DNA of 64,000 nucleotides from DAOUJI01 sp965197415 (lineage in GTDB: Bacteria > Chloroflexota > Dehalococcoidia > Lucifugimonadales > JAGWBF01). Where the stretch lies: NCBI GenBank assembly GCA_965197415.1, contig OZ240207.1, positions 1,302,001 through 1,366,000 of the forward strand. Reading direction: 5' to 3'. The notes beneath the pieces are model-generated. The model was not told the origin of the DNA. It ran no database searches and saw nothing but the letters and a program-made list of their open reading frames with translations. Positions 17,680-27,168 of the stretch are shown here, in pieces. The translations under genes were made by a program, and so were the position numbers. Each line of letters begins with the position of its first letter. Position 1 is the first letter of the stretch.

Positions 17680-18819
17680 ATGGAAAGGCGTAGGATACTG
17701 TCCTCGGACGATCACACCCATGAACCCTGGGACTTGTGGCTCAACCGGATGGACCCGAAGTACGGAGACAAGATCCCCCGTCTGGTGCAAAACGACGACG
17801 GAGACTTCTGGTGGGTTGGAGACCTCAGGGTGGCGGGCCTCTCCTCCGGCACCCATCCGGGCAGGAGATACGAGCCCGACCCCGAAGTACGTGATGAGAT
17901 CTCCGCTACCCGGATACGGCGGGAACATCTCCGCCCGGGGGGCTACGATCCGATAGAGCGGCTGAAGGACATGGAGATAGACGGCATTGACAAGAGCATC
18001 GTCTATTCGACGATAGCCATGCACCTGAACAAGGTGGACGATGACCAGTACCTGACAGAGCTGTACAGGGCCTACAACGACTGGATTGCCGAATATTGCA
18101 GCGCGGTCCCCGACCGGCTGTTCGGAATCGCCTTCATCAGCGTCGAAGACACGGAAGCGGCGGTCGCGGAGCTTTACCGGTGCAAAAAGATGGGGCTGGT
18201 GGGAGCCTTGATTCCAGAGGGGCCAAGCCCGGGCAAGCGGTACAACCTCCCTATGTACGACCCCTTCTGGGCGGCATGTGAGGAATTGGAGATGCCTTTG
18301 AGCTTCCACATCGGCTGCAACCGACCTGCGCCCGAGAACGAGTTCATGGACACTAAGACCCTCTCCAGCTCCTTCCTGGCCAACGTCGACCACTTCCCAC
18401 GCATGTCCCTCAGCGACATGATCTTCGCCTTTGTATTCGAGCGCTTCCCCAAGCTCCGGGTGGGAGTCATCGAGCACGAGACAGCCTGGGTGCCCCACTT
18501 CCTGGAGCGCATCGACTACACCTACACCCAGCGCACCGGTTCCGCCCGCCGCAACCGGCAAAAATTCAAGAACGCCATGCTGCCCAGCGACTTCTGGTAT
18601 CAGAATTGCTTTGTGGGATTCCAGGAAGACGCCCTGACCGTCCGCCTCCGGGATATTATCGGGGTGGATAACCTCCAGTTTGGCGCCGACTACCCTCACG
18701 ACGAGGGCACCTTCCCCAAGTCCCAGGAGATAGTGGCCAGGCTGCTGGCGGATTGCACTGAGGAAGAAACGGACAAGATTCTCTGGGGCAACGCGGCCAG
18801 GGCCTACAATCTGGAATAG
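17680..18819 (+). CDS. Amidohydrolase-2 (ACMSD-like) family metallohydrolase, module 1 copy 1
   Basis: A 379-residue TIM-barrel enzyme of the amidohydrolase-2 family, whose members are decarboxylases, hydratases or lactonases acting on carboxylated intermediates. The N-terminal metal motif reads SSDDHTHEP (Asp11, His12, His14, Glu15). Later elements are LSFHIGCNRPAPENEF with the expected His, VIEHETAWVPHFLERIDY, and the metal Asp in FGADYPHDEGTFPKS. It keeps His14, which two close paralogues in the window replace with Phe. AAGGAGG precedes the ATG. Linked to the SMP-30 lactonase 24 bases downstream. The reaction is not evident. Confidence 0.85.
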   Translation: MERRRILSSDDHTHEPWDLWLNRMDPKYGDKIPRLVQNDDGDFWWVGDLRVAGLSSGTHPGRRYEPDPEVRDEISATRIRREHLRPGGYDPIERLKDMEIDGIDKSIVYSTIAMHLNKVDDDQYLTELYRAYNDWIAEYCSAVPDRLFGIAFISVEDTEAAVAELYRCKKMGLVGALIPEGPSPGKRYNLPMYDPFWAACEELEMPLSFHIGCNRPAPENEFMDTKTLSSSFLANVDHFPRMSLSDMIFAFVFERFPKLRVGVIEHETAWVPHFLERIDYTYTQRTGSARRNRQKFKNAMLPSDFWYQNCFVGFQEDALTVRLRDIIGVDNLQFGADYPHDEGTFPKSQEIVARLLADCTEEETDKILWGNAARAYNLE

Positions 18820-18843
18820 GAGGTCCCAGGAGAGAAGGACGTT

Positions 18844-19833
18844 ATGAAGATAGAGATAGAGCAAGTTTCGCCAGCATTCGAGCGCGTCGTATCCGCGAAT
18901 CCAGAGTACGAAATGCTGCCCTACGGCTTCGGGCCCGAGGCCTCTCCTGAGGATGACTCCCGCGCCCACGGCGGCATCTTCCCCAACCCCGGCGAGGGTC
19001 CGGTGTGGTGGAAAGAGGGCGGTTTCCTCGTGTGGAGCGACATCGGCCACAGCCGGACGATGAAATGGGTGGAGGGTGAGGAGTTTTCAGTGTTCCGCGA
19101 ACCCACCAACTTCGCCAACGGTCTCACCAGGGACAGGCAAGGGAGGTTGGTTGCCTGTGAGCAGGGGCTGCGCCGGGTGACCCGGGTTGAACACGACGGC
19201 AGCGTGACGGTCATCGCCAACAAGTATATGGGCATGAGGCTCAACCGCCCCAACGACGTGGTCGTAACATCGGATGGATCAACATACTTCACCGACCCAG
19301 GGGCCCCCGCCCCCGGACACGACCTGGACTTCAGCGGTGTGTTTCGTGTCTCACCGGACCTGGGAGACATCACATTGCTTATACGGGACTTTACCTCGCC
19401 CAACGGCCTGACCTTCTCCCCGGATGAAAAGATACTTTACCTGGTGCACGCCAGGAACCGGCAGTTATGGGCCTTTGACGTGCAGGCCAATGGCTGTCTG
19501 AGCCTGCCTTCTCAGCGAATGCTGTACCAGCTGGAACCTACTGCCCCGCCAGGGGTGTTCGACGGGATGAAGACGGACATGGAAGGCAACGTGTACATGG
19601 CCGGGCCGGGGGGCATCTGGGTGGTGGCTCCCTCGGGCGAACACCTGGGCATCATATGGGTGCGCGAACCCGTCCACCCTGAGATTCTAAAGATCCTTCC
19701 CTGGAGGGACCAGACGGTCAACATCGGCTTTGGGCAAGACGACTGGAAAACCTTGTATTACACCGGCATGGGCACCATAGGCCGCATCCAACTCAAAGTA
19801 CCCGGTGTGCCCGTGCCTCGCGGCGCTTTATAA
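18844..19833 (+). CDS. SMP-30/gluconolactonase family lactonase, module 1
   Basis: A 329-residue six-bladed beta-propeller of the SMP-30/gluconolactonase/LRE family, enzymes that hydrolyse sugar or organic lactones with a divalent cation. Family signatures: EGPVWW near residue 45 with the metal Glu, NFANGLTRDRQGRL, LNRPNDVVVTSDGSTYFTD, SPNGLTFSPDEKILY, and GVFDGMKTDMEGNVY with the metal Asp. No signal peptide, so cytosolic. AGAAGGA precedes the ATG. It lies between an amidohydrolase and a 2-hydroxyacid dehydrogenase, an order repeated in module 3, suggesting that lactone opening feeds an oxidation step. Confidence 0.88.
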   Translation: MKIEIEQVSPAFERVVSANPEYEMLPYGFGPEASPEDDSRAHGGIFPNPGEGPVWWKEGGFLVWSDIGHSRTMKWVEGEEFSVFREPTNFANGLTRDRQGRLVACEQGLRRVTRVEHDGSVTVIANKYMGMRLNRPNDVVVTSDGSTYFTDPGAPAPGHDLDFSGVFRVSPDLGDITLLIRDFTSPNGLTFSPDEKILYLVHARNRQLWAFDVQANGCLSLPSQRMLYQLEPTAPPGVFDGMKTDMEGNVYMAGPGGIWVVAPSGEHLGIIWVREPVHPEILKILPWRDQTVNIGFGQDDWKTLYYTGMGTIGRIQLKVPGVPVPRGAL

Positions 19834-19900
19834 GGATAAGGAACAAAGAGCAGGAATAGGGTCCTCTCGTTCCCTGTTCCCCGGTCCAGTGGGAGGAGTT

Positions 19901-20887
19901 ATGGCCTCAGCCAGGCCCAAAGTAGCTTTCCTTGCCGGCCCCCGTTTCGGAAGGGCCTCCGGACCCAGGTTTGTGTCCCAGGCCCCGACTGATTTGGATG
20001 CCTTTGTGGTGGACGCCGAACTCCCTGACGATGAGAAAATCCGGCTGTTTGAAGGCGTCCAGGTTTTGGTGACCCCCAACGAGGGTGTTGATTTCGGGTT
20101 CCTCAGAAGCTGCCCTAGCGTAAAACTGATTCAGTCCGGAAGCGCCGGCAACGACCTCCTGGACCTCAAGCTCTTCGCCGAGTTGAGAATACCCGTGGCG
20201 GACAATGGGGGCGCCAACGCCAACGCCATGGCTGAGAAAACCATCGGCCTGATGATAGGAGCTTGCCGGAACCTGATGAACCAGTGGCATAACGTACACA
20301 AGGAGCGTCGTTGGAACGAGGGGCTATCGAGGCCGCCGGGGATAGAAATCACCGGCAGAACAGTCGGAATCATAGGACTCGGGCGCATAGGCAAGAACGT
20401 AGCCAGGCTGCTCAGGGGCTTTGACACCAGGACCATCTACTACGACTCAATGGAGGTCCCCAGTGAGGTCCAGGAGGAGCTCAAGGCGGAACCGGCGTCT
20501 TTTGAGGCAGTCCTGCGGCAATCGGATTTCGTGACCCTGCACGTAGCCCTTACGTCGAGGACGCGAAAGCTGATCGGACAGCGGGAACTGGAGATGATGA
20601 TGCCGACGGCCTATCTCATCAACACGTGCCGGGGCGACGTCGTCGACGAACCGGCACTATATAGGGCCTTGGTGGACAAGGTCATCGCCGGAGCCGCCCT
20701 GGACGTCACCGACCCCGAGCCACCTTCTCCCGACAACCCCTTGTTCGATCTGGACAACGTGGTTATCACGCCCCATTCGGGAGCCACTATAGAGAGCCAG
20801 CAGCGGCAAATCGAGTTCGTCCTCGGCAACATAAGACGGGTCTTGGCAGGAGAGCCTCCGCTGTCGGTTATCACCGGCGAAGACTAA
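19901..20887 (+). CDS. D-isomer-specific 2-hydroxyacid dehydrogenase, module 1
   Basis: A 328-residue NAD(P)-dependent dehydrogenase that interconverts 2-hydroxy and 2-oxo acids. The Rossmann motif is TVGIIGLGRIGKNVARLL. The catalytic Arg is in LINTCRGDVVDE, the Glu in TDPEPPSPDNPLF and the His in VVITPHSG, all present. The N terminus MASARPKVAFLAGPRFG recurs in the two paralogues. I use the ATG with GGGAGGA upstream rather than a longer open frame. It follows the SMP-30 gene by 67 bases. Confidence 0.88.
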   Translation: MASARPKVAFLAGPRFGRASGPRFVSQAPTDLDAFVVDAELPDDEKIRLFEGVQVLVTPNEGVDFGFLRSCPSVKLIQSGSAGNDLLDLKLFAELRIPVADNGGANANAMAEKTIGLMIGACRNLMNQWHNVHKERRWNEGLSRPPGIEITGRTVGIIGLGRIGKNVARLLRGFDTRTIYYDSMEVPSEVQEELKAEPASFEAVLRQSDFVTLHVALTSRTRKLIGQRELEMMMPTAYLINTCRGDVVDEPALYRALVDKVIAGAALDVTDPEPPSPDNPLFDLDNVVITPHSGATIESQQRQIEFVLGNIRRVLAGEPPLSVITGED

Positions 20888-21030
20888 GCTCTCCAAAATA
20901 TGCGGACAGGTGTTGACCCAATCAAGTTGCAGCGCTAATCTCGACTGAAGCGTAGACTATCTTATCCGAGGAATCTTGTCGTAAAATAGGGTTAAGGCTG
21001 CGGACGAGACTCGTTACAAGGAGGGTGAAC

Positions 21031-22182
21031 ATGGCTCTGGAAGGCTACAAGATACTGTCTCAAGACGACCACACCTTTGAGCGCTCGGACCTGTGGGTGA
21101 CCAGGATGCCCGCGGAGTACCGCGACCGCGCCCCACACCTTGTCCAAGGGGAAGATTCGGATTTCTGGGTATGTGACGACACGCTGATACTACAGAGACT
21201 TTCACCAGGCACTCATCCCGGTAGGAGGTATGAGAAGGACCCTGAGGTGCGCAAAGAGATAGGCCTGACACGAATCAGGGAGGAACACCTCCGCCCTGGA
21301 GCCTATGATCCCGATGAACGGATCAAGGACATGGACATCGACGGCATCGACAAGACCATAATCTATTCGACCATCGGGTTGCACCTTTACAAAGTTACCG
21401 ACCAGGTCCTTCTCCATGAAATCCACAAGACCTGGAACGACTGGATCGGCGAGTATTGCAACGCTCACCCCGACAGGCTCTACGCAACTGCCCTGCTCAA
21501 TCCCGAGCTCGTGGAAGACGCGGTGGTAGAACTGGAGCGATGTAAGAATATGGGATTCGTGGGGTGCATGATACCCGAAGGCCCCGGTCCGGGAATGAGG
21601 TACAGCAACCCCATGTACGAGCCCTTCTGGGCGGCCTGCCAGGACCTGCAGATGCCCGTGGTGTTCCACATCGGATGCAACCGCCCCTCGCCCGAAAACG
21701 AGTTCCTGGGCCCGGACCCCGTAACTGCAGCTTTTCTGGCGAATGTCGACCACTACCCCCGGATGAACCTCACCGACATGATCTTCGCCGGAGTGTTCGA
21801 GCGGCACCCCAAGCTAAAGGTGGGCGTAATCGAACACGAAGTCGCCTGGATACCCCACTTCCTGGAGCGCATGGACTACACATGGACCGACCGGTTCCTA
21901 CAATCAACCCGGCAGGGACGCTACAAGTTCCCGGACGGCATGCTTCCCAGCGACTTCTGGTACTCGAACTGTTTCGTGGGCTTCCAGGAGGACCCGCTGA
22001 CAATAAGGCTGCGGGACTTGATCGGCGTGGACAATATCCAGTTCGGCGTCGACTATCCCCACGACGAAGGCACGTTCCCCAAGTCCCGGGAGATAGCCGA
22101 GAGGCTCCTGGAGCCTTGCACCGACGAGGAAAAGCGCAAGATCCTCTACGACAACGCGGCCAGGACCTACGGCATCAGCTAA
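21031..22182 (+). CDS. Amidohydrolase-2 family metallohydrolase, module 1 copy 2
   Basis: A 383-residue paralogue of the amidohydrolase at 17680-18819, sharing HPGRRYE, FHIGCNRPSPENEF, LPSDFWYSNCFVGFQEDPL and YPHDEGTFPKS. Its metal motif is SQDDHTFER, with Phe16 in place of the second His and Arg instead of Pro after Glu17, so the binuclear site cannot be the classical HxH. The WW pair of its paralogues is replaced (SDFWVCDD). AAGGAGG lies six bases before the ATG. It closes the plus-strand run of module 1. Confidence 0.85.
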   Translation: MALEGYKILSQDDHTFERSDLWVTRMPAEYRDRAPHLVQGEDSDFWVCDDTLILQRLSPGTHPGRRYEKDPEVRKEIGLTRIREEHLRPGAYDPDERIKDMDIDGIDKTIIYSTIGLHLYKVTDQVLLHEIHKTWNDWIGEYCNAHPDRLYATALLNPELVEDAVVELERCKNMGFVGCMIPEGPGPGMRYSNPMYEPFWAACQDLQMPVVFHIGCNRPSPENEFLGPDPVTAAFLANVDHYPRMNLTDMIFAGVFERHPKLKVGVIEHEVAWIPHFLERMDYTWTDRFLQSTRQGRYKFPDGMLPSDFWYSNCFVGFQEDPLTIRLRDLIGVDNIQFGVDYPHDEGTFPKSREIAERLLEPCTDEEKRKILYDNAARTYGIS

Positions 22183-22403
22183 ATCCGGTCCCTCACGCAG
22201 TCAGCGGTCACAACGGCAGGGCCTCCAGCTTTGCTAAGATGGCTATCTGCCCAACTGGCTGGGGTGTCTTGGCCGGGAACTTTGCCAACCCGGGATAGTT
22301 AAGAGTAAGACCATCTCCAGCGTCGGCGGAGACGGCTGAGGTCTCAGGTCCGTTCCTCCGCGGCGTCGGACGGCTTCCGTGGCTTAAGGGGTGGTCGCGA
22401 CTG

Positions 22404-23321
22404 CTATCGGCTGCCGCGAAGTCTCGGGTCCCACATGTCTCGTAGAGCGTCGCCCAACATATTAAATGCGAACACCACTAAGCCTATTGCGAGAGCGGGC
22501 AGCCACACCAGGCTGGGAGCCACCCTCAGGTACCGATATGTTTGGCGACTCATCATTCCACCCCAGGTTGACTCTTCCGCGGAAGCCCCCAGGCCCAGGA
22601 AGCTTAGGGAGCTTTCAATAACGATCGCGGCGCCCAGGGTAATGGAGAACAGAATGATGGCCAAGGAGATGCAGTTGGGCATGACGTGCCGGAAGAGGAT
22701 ACGCCAGTACCCACTGCCGATAGCCCTGGCCGCCATCACATAGTCCATGGGAACGATGCCCAAGGCCTGAGCGCGTAAGGCCCGGGCCGTTGGCGCGATA
22801 ATGGTGAAGCTGATGGCGATGATGACGTTCTCCAGCGAGTTGCCCATGGTGGCCACGATGGCCAGGGCCAGGATGAGGGAGGGGAAGGCCATGAAAGAAT
22901 CAACTATCCGCTGGATAACCATGTCCACCTTACCACCCGATACGGCGCTGATTATCCCCAACATTGTGCCGGTTAAGATTCCGACTAACGTGGCGACCAC
23001 GCTGACGTACATGGAGATGCGGGCTCCGTAGATAAGCCGGCTTAGCACGTCTCGGCCCAGCTGGTCGCCCCCCAGTATAAAAAGTCCCCCCTCTCCCGAT
23101 CCCCATTCGGCGAAGACACCCTGTGCATTGGGTTTAAGTGGGTCGGCAGGCGCCAACACCGGGGCGAATACGGCCACTGCGACCAGGAATAGGATTATGA
23201 CCAGCCCTATCGCCCCCAGGGGCTGCCGGACAGCGAAATCCCTTGAGACCCGCAAGACCCCTGCCACTCTGAGTTTTCGTCCCAGGTCGGCGCCGCGAGC
23301 TTCAATTCCTGCTACCGACAC
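22404..23321 (-). CDS. dppC: ABC transporter permease, DppC type (pair 1)
   Basis: A 305-residue inner-membrane permease of the dipeptide/oligopeptide/nickel importer family. Typical DppC features: an N-terminal cytosolic segment with RQPLGAIGLVIILFL, the LGGDQLGRDVLSRLIYGARIS block, the ATPase-coupling EAA loop (DYVMAARAIGSGYWRILFRHVMPN), SSLSFLGLGASAEESTWGGM, and the end DALRDMWDPRLRGS. Start is GTG with AGGAGGG upstream. It follows its DppB partner by about 40 bases. No ATPase gene follows. Confidence 0.9.
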   Translation of the reverse strand: MSVAGIEARGADLGRKLRVAGVLRVSRDFAVRQPLGAIGLVIILFLVAVAVFAPVLAPADPLKPNAQGVFAEWGSGEGGLFILGGDQLGRDVLSRLIYGARISMYVSVVATLVGILTGTMLGIISAVSGGKVDMVIQRIVDSFMAFPSLILALAIVATMGNSLENVIIAISFTIIAPTARALRAQALGIVPMDYVMAARAIGSGYWRILFRHVMPNCISLAIILFSITLGAAIVIESSLSFLGLGASAEESTWGGMMSRQTYRYLRVAPSLVWLPALAIGLVVFAFNMLGDALRDMWDPRLRGSR

Positions 23322-23362
23322 TCAGCCCTCCTAGTAGGCATATAAAGGCTTGAGTTTGTCCA

Positions 23363-24322
23363 TTATGAATACCGGATTCGCGGGTCCAGCGCCCCGTACA
23401 GAAGGTCCACGAAGAGGTTGATGAGCAGAATCCCGCCGATCATGGTCATGATGATAGCCTGCGTAGTGGTGTAGTCCCTGTTCCCGATGGAACTGAGGAG
23501 AAGCTGTCCCATGCCGTTTAGCCGGAAGATGCCCTCTATGATGACCGTGCCGCCTATCAACACCGCGAACTGAAAGGCCGCCAGGGTCACCACCGGCAGC
23601 ATGGCGTTCCGCAGGGCATGCCGGGCCACCACCAGGTTTTCGCTTAGGCCCTTTGCCCTGGCGGTGCGCACATAGTCCTCGCGGAGCACCTCTAACATAC
23701 CGGAGCGTGTGATACGCGCCATGTAACCGATTCGAGTAAAGGAGAGAGCCAAAATGGGAAAGAACATCTGCTTTATATTTGTCCACGGGTCTTCCCATAG
23801 ATTAGCGAACCCTGGAGGTGGAAGCCATTCGAACACCACCACCAGTAGAAAAATCACCAGAATGGCAAACACGAACAGGGGTATGCTCACCCCCATGATG
23901 GCCACTGCCCTCCCGACGTAATCTATCCACGTGTTTTGTTTTACGGCTGAGAGGACGCCCAGTGGTATGGCGAAGACCATGCTGAATACGATAGCTCCTA
24001 TGGCCAGCTCAGCGCTAATGGGTAGACGCTTCCATATAGCCTGGCGGACCTCACTGTCATCGTTAAGAGATTTGCCCATGTCCCCGCGGAGCAACCCGCC
24101 TGCCCAGGTAAAATACTGGACGGTCAAGTGTCGGTCAGTGCCCATCTTCTGACGCTGGATCTGGAGATCTTCCTCGGTATAGTCGGCCTCACCTGTGGGG
24201 CCCCGCATTCTCGCCACCGCCGGGTCTCCAGGCACGATCCGGAGCATGATAAAGGCTATCAAGGAGACCAAAATTATGGTGGGGATGAAGGCTAGAAGCC
24301 GCTTTATCACATAAAAATGCAT
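23363..24322 (-). CDS. dppB: ABC transporter permease, DppB type (pair 1)
   Basis: A 319-residue permease of the DppB/OppB type with six predicted helices. N-terminal signature VIKRLLAFIPTIILVSLIAF, then RIVPGDPA; the EAA coupling loop is DYVRTARAKGLSENLVVARHALRNAMLPV; it ends LDPRIRYS. AGGAAG precedes the ATG. Together with the DppC gene it would form the channel for the module 1 binding protein. The region between this gene and the divergent pair 2 is a shared regulatory space. Confidence 0.9.
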   Translation of the reverse strand: MHFYVIKRLLAFIPTIILVSLIAFIMLRIVPGDPAVARMRGPTGEADYTEEDLQIQRQKMGTDRHLTVQYFTWAGGLLRGDMGKSLNDDSEVRQAIWKRLPISAELAIGAIVFSMVFAIPLGVLSAVKQNTWIDYVGRAVAIMGVSIPLFVFAILVIFLLVVVFEWLPPPGFANLWEDPWTNIKQMFFPILALSFTRIGYMARITRSGMLEVLREDYVRTARAKGLSENLVVARHALRNAMLPVVTLAAFQFAVLIGGTVIIEGIFRLNGMGQLLLSSIGNRDYTTTQAIIMTMIGGILLINLFVDLLYGALDPRIRYS

Positions 24323-24491
24323 CAGGCTTCCTAGTAAACAAGGCCGGCATATACCCGGCTCAATACCACTCTATCGAGATGAAGCGAGGGCCCTGACTTT
24401 CAGCCCTCTACGAAACTAAGACGGCCCGGCTCGGAAGCCGGACGCCTGCCGGTCACTCGTGCCGGGCTGATTCCGAGAAGCTTAACATTCA

Positions 24492-24511
24492 GTGTTGACA
24501 ATCGTCAACAC
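24492..24511. promoter_or_regulatory. Operator-like dyad between divergent permease operons
   Basis: GTGTTGAC-AATC-GTCAACAC is a perfect 8+8 inverted repeat with a four-base centre, a typical size for a dimeric repressor site. It lies about 170 bases from the start of the minus-strand operon and 250 from the plus-strand promoter. Confidence 0.4.
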
Positions 24512-24758
24512 AGCGACGGGACGGGGGGCCGCTCTGAGTGAGATAAATTCGTGTCAAAGCCATGTTGCCTCCAGAGCGGAGCTTGCACATCACCGAGGCG
24601 TTGCTGGGACGCATGTCACCCAGGTCTTGAGCCTGAATCACCTTGCCCCATAAGAGAGGGAAGTGATTCTGAGCCTGGGTGAGGCCATCAACCGGAAGAT
24701 GGTCTCCGAGACGGCGATGCCATTTTCCGTAATGATATTTATGACTCAATTCGATTTC

Positions 24759-24788
24759 TTGACACTCAATTAAATGGCCTGCTATAGT
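24759..24788 (+). promoter_or_regulatory. Promoter of permease pair 2
   Basis: TTGACA (24759-24764), 18 bases, then TATAGT (24783-24788), close to the sigma-70 consensus. The dppB ATG is about 100 bases downstream. Confidence 0.65.
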
Positions 24789-24890
24789 TGCGCATCTTCC
24801 GAGTGGTGTGCGTGGGCCTGGAACAGGGTTTCCCTTCTCGACATGCCCTGGTCTGCCGATGCCGCTAACTAAACTGGTGTAGCCTGCCAG

Positions 24891-25850
24891 ATGACCGCGT
24901 ACCTGGTTAAACGGCTCCTCGCAACGATCCCCACCATTGTGCTCGTCTCGATCATTGCCTTTCTCATGCTGCGCATTGTCCCCGGCGACCCGGCCGCCGC
25001 AAGACTAGAAGGTCCCACAGGGACTGCGGATTACACCGAAGAAGACCTGAAGCTCATCCGAGCTAAGTTGGGCACCGACCGGCCATTGCTTGTGCAATAC
25101 GGCGACTGGGCTTTCAGCTTGCTAAGGGGCGACCTCGGCAAGTCCCTGTTTGACGACACCAGCATAAACCAGACGATGGCGCACCGGCTGCCCCTGACGT
25201 TGGAACTCGCAATCGTCTCCTTGGTGTTAAGCACGGTCCTGGCCATTCCTCTGGGAGTCATTTCCGCTGTTAATCAAAACACCTGGGTCGATTACGTCGG
25301 AAGGCTGATAGCGATCACGGGAGTCACCGTCCCATTGTTCGTTGTGGCCATAATGATCGTCTTCATTCTCGTCAGGTTTTTCGAATGGCTCCCACCCATA
25401 GGTTACCGGCACATCTGGGATGAGCCGTTGACCAATCTCAAGCAACTGGCGTTCCCAATCATCGCCCTTTCGTTTACCCGTATCGGCTACACGGCCCGAA
25501 TCACCAGATCAAGCATGTTGGAGGTCCTGCGGGAAGACTATGTACGCACCGCCCGTGCCAAAGGGCTGGGAGCACGGGCGGTGGTGTATCGACACGCCCT
25601 GCAGAACGCCATATTGCCGGTGTTTACCCTGGCCTCATTCCAGTTCTCTGTTCTGGTCGGCGGGACGGTCATTATCGAGGAAATATTTCAGCTGCCCGGA
25701 GTGGGTCGCCTGCTCCTCGGGTCCATCACTACAAGGGACTACAACATAGTCCAGGCTGTTGTTATGACCATGATTGGCATAATCCTGATGGTGAACCTCA
25801 TAGTGGACCTTATCTATCCGGTGATTGACCCCAGAATTCGCTACCGGTGA
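24891..25850 (+). CDS. dppB: ABC transporter permease, DppB type (pair 2)
   Basis: A 319-residue DppB/OppB-type permease, with VKRLLATIPTIVLVSIIAF, RIVPGDPAAARLEGP, the EAA loop DYVRTARAKGLGARAVVYRHALQNAILPV and the ending IDPRIRYR. Same length as the three other DppB copies. No strong ribosome site is visible before the ATG. It is followed by DppC after 45 bases, and its binding protein is most likely the one encoded convergently at 27169-29109. Confidence 0.9.
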   Translation: MTAYLVKRLLATIPTIVLVSIIAFLMLRIVPGDPAAARLEGPTGTADYTEEDLKLIRAKLGTDRPLLVQYGDWAFSLLRGDLGKSLFDDTSINQTMAHRLPLTLELAIVSLVLSTVLAIPLGVISAVNQNTWVDYVGRLIAITGVTVPLFVVAIMIVFILVRFFEWLPPIGYRHIWDEPLTNLKQLAFPIIALSFTRIGYTARITRSSMLEVLREDYVRTARAKGLGARAVVYRHALQNAILPVFTLASFQFSVLVGGTVIIEEIFQLPGVGRLLLGSITTRDYNIVQAVVMTMIGIILMVNLIVDLIYPVIDPRIRYR

Positions 25851-25895
25851 GACCTTGCAGGGGGAGGCTAGCGTGGGGCAAATAGCGAGGGCGCG

Positions 25896-26804
25896 TTGTT
25901 AAGGGCGGAAACCGTTGACGTTGTACGCCGAGGTTTCGGGGGCAGACTTTCCGACGCCAGGCGCCGTTTGGCGTCTTTCACGGTACACCAGCCCCTCGGT
26001 GCAGTGGCAGCCGCCATCATTATTCTCCTGATTCTTATGGCTGCGTTTGCTCCCCTTCTCGCTCCAGCCGACCCTTACCAGATCAACCGGAAGGCCGTGT
26101 TCGCCGGCGTTGGTACGGAGGGATACCTGGCCGGGGGAGACCAGGTTGGCCGAGACGTCCTGAGCCGCCTGATTTATGGGGCGCGCATCACCCTCTACGT
26201 CAGTCTGGTGTCGACCCTAGCCGGGGTTACCATAGGCACTTTTTTGGGGGTCGTCAGCGCCACAAGAGGCGGAATCCTGGACTTGGCGCTCCAGCGTGTC
26301 ATTGACGCCCTCATGGCCTTTCCCAGCATCATCCTGGCGATGGCCATTATGGCCACCATGGGCGCATCTCTGGAGAACGTGATTGCAGCTATAACCATTA
26401 CCATGATACCTCCAACCACTCGCGCGGTTCGCGCTCAAGCCCTCTCCATTAGTGGTATGGACTATGTCCTGGCAGCCAGGGCCGTGGGCGTCGGGTACGG
26501 GAGGTTGATCCTAAAGCACATCGTCCCCAATTGTATGGCTCTCGTCATCATCATGGCCTCTATCTCTCTGGGCGCCGCCATCATTATTGAGACCTCCCTC
26601 AGCTTCCTGGGCCTGGGAGCGCCTCCGGAGGAGCCCTCCTGGGGCGGAATGATGGCCGGACAGACCTTCCGTTTCGTGAAAAACGCGCCAACTCTGGTGA
26701 TATTCCCGGCGATGGCAATTGGACTGGTGGTGTTCGCCTTCAATATATTGGGCGATGCACTCCGGGACACCTGGGACCCCAGGTTGCGCGGCAGCCGCGA
26801 GTAA
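25896..26804 (+). CDS. dppC: ABC transporter permease, DppC type (pair 2)
   Basis: A 302-residue DppC-type permease: HQPLGAVAAAIIILLILMAAF, LAGGDQVGRDVLSRLIYGARIT, EAA loop DYVLAARAVGVGYGRLILKHIVPN, SLSFLGLGAPPEEPSWGGM, ending DALRDTWDPRLRGS. Only a TTG start is available before the conserved region because a stop lies nine codons upstream, so I start there. No ATPase gene follows. Confidence 0.88.
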   Translation: MLRAETVDVVRRGFGGRLSDARRRLASFTVHQPLGAVAAAIIILLILMAAFAPLLAPADPYQINRKAVFAGVGTEGYLAGGDQVGRDVLSRLIYGARITLYVSLVSTLAGVTIGTFLGVVSATRGGILDLALQRVIDALMAFPSIILAMAIMATMGASLENVIAAITITMIPPTTRAVRAQALSISGMDYVLAARAVGVGYGRLILKHIVPNCMALVIIMASISLGAAIIIETSLSFLGLGAPPEEPSWGGMMAGQTFRFVKNAPTLVIFPAMAIGLVVFAFNILGDALRDTWDPRLRGSRE

Positions 26805-27018
26805 AGACCCACTCACCCGTCCAACGTTGGTATGAGCCACGTTATGCCCCAATGACGGGGCTTAGCTTCGGCGGCCGACTGGGAGCGGCCGGTTAAAGGC
26901 GGAAGGTCCGCACCTGGATTCACTTTCGTCGCTCCGGCACAGGCCGGAGCCTAGTATGGCGTCTCCGGATTCCGGCCTCCACCGGAAAGACATGAGTTGG
27001 GGCTCGTGTCTGTCGTAG

Positions 27019-27037
27019 GGGCGACCGGCGGTCGCCC
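27019..27037. repeat. REP-like palindrome
   Basis: GGGCGACC-GGC-GGTCGCCC, a perfect 8+8 inverted repeat with a three-base loop, in the gap between the converging dppC and binding-protein genes. The form resembles repetitive extragenic palindromes; only one copy lies in this window. Confidence 0.45.
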
Positions 27038-27115
27038 GGCTCCATTCGCGAGCGGTTGCTTGGGAGGCAAACGGACTGGGCGCTGTTGGCCTAGGCCGTT
27101 CCATGTAAGCAAAAT

Positions 27116-27147
27116 GAAGGGCCAGGGATGTATCTCCCTGGCCCTTC
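27116..27147 (-). terminator. Intrinsic terminator of the binding-protein gene
   Basis: GAAGGGCCAGGGA, six-base loop, TCCCTGGCCCTTC: a perfect 13-bp stem 21 bases after the stop codon. Read on the minus strand, it is followed by ATTTTG. Confidence 0.85.
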
Positions 27148-27168
27148 ACTAAGCATTCGCCGCCTGCC

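Larger units (their letters stand above)
24323..24890. other. Divergent intergenic region between two permease operons
   Basis: About 570 bases that must hold promoters for both dppBC pairs. It contains a clear plus-strand promoter and a perfect dyad (both listed), and a GC-rich imperfect repeat around 24423-24478. No gene is seen. Confidence 0.5.

Noticed and set aside
17674..19050. A 458-codon minus-strand frame across the amidohydrolase-2 gene
   Set aside because: It is antisense to a gene with clear family motifs and strong ribosome site; long antisense frames are common in GC-rich DNA.
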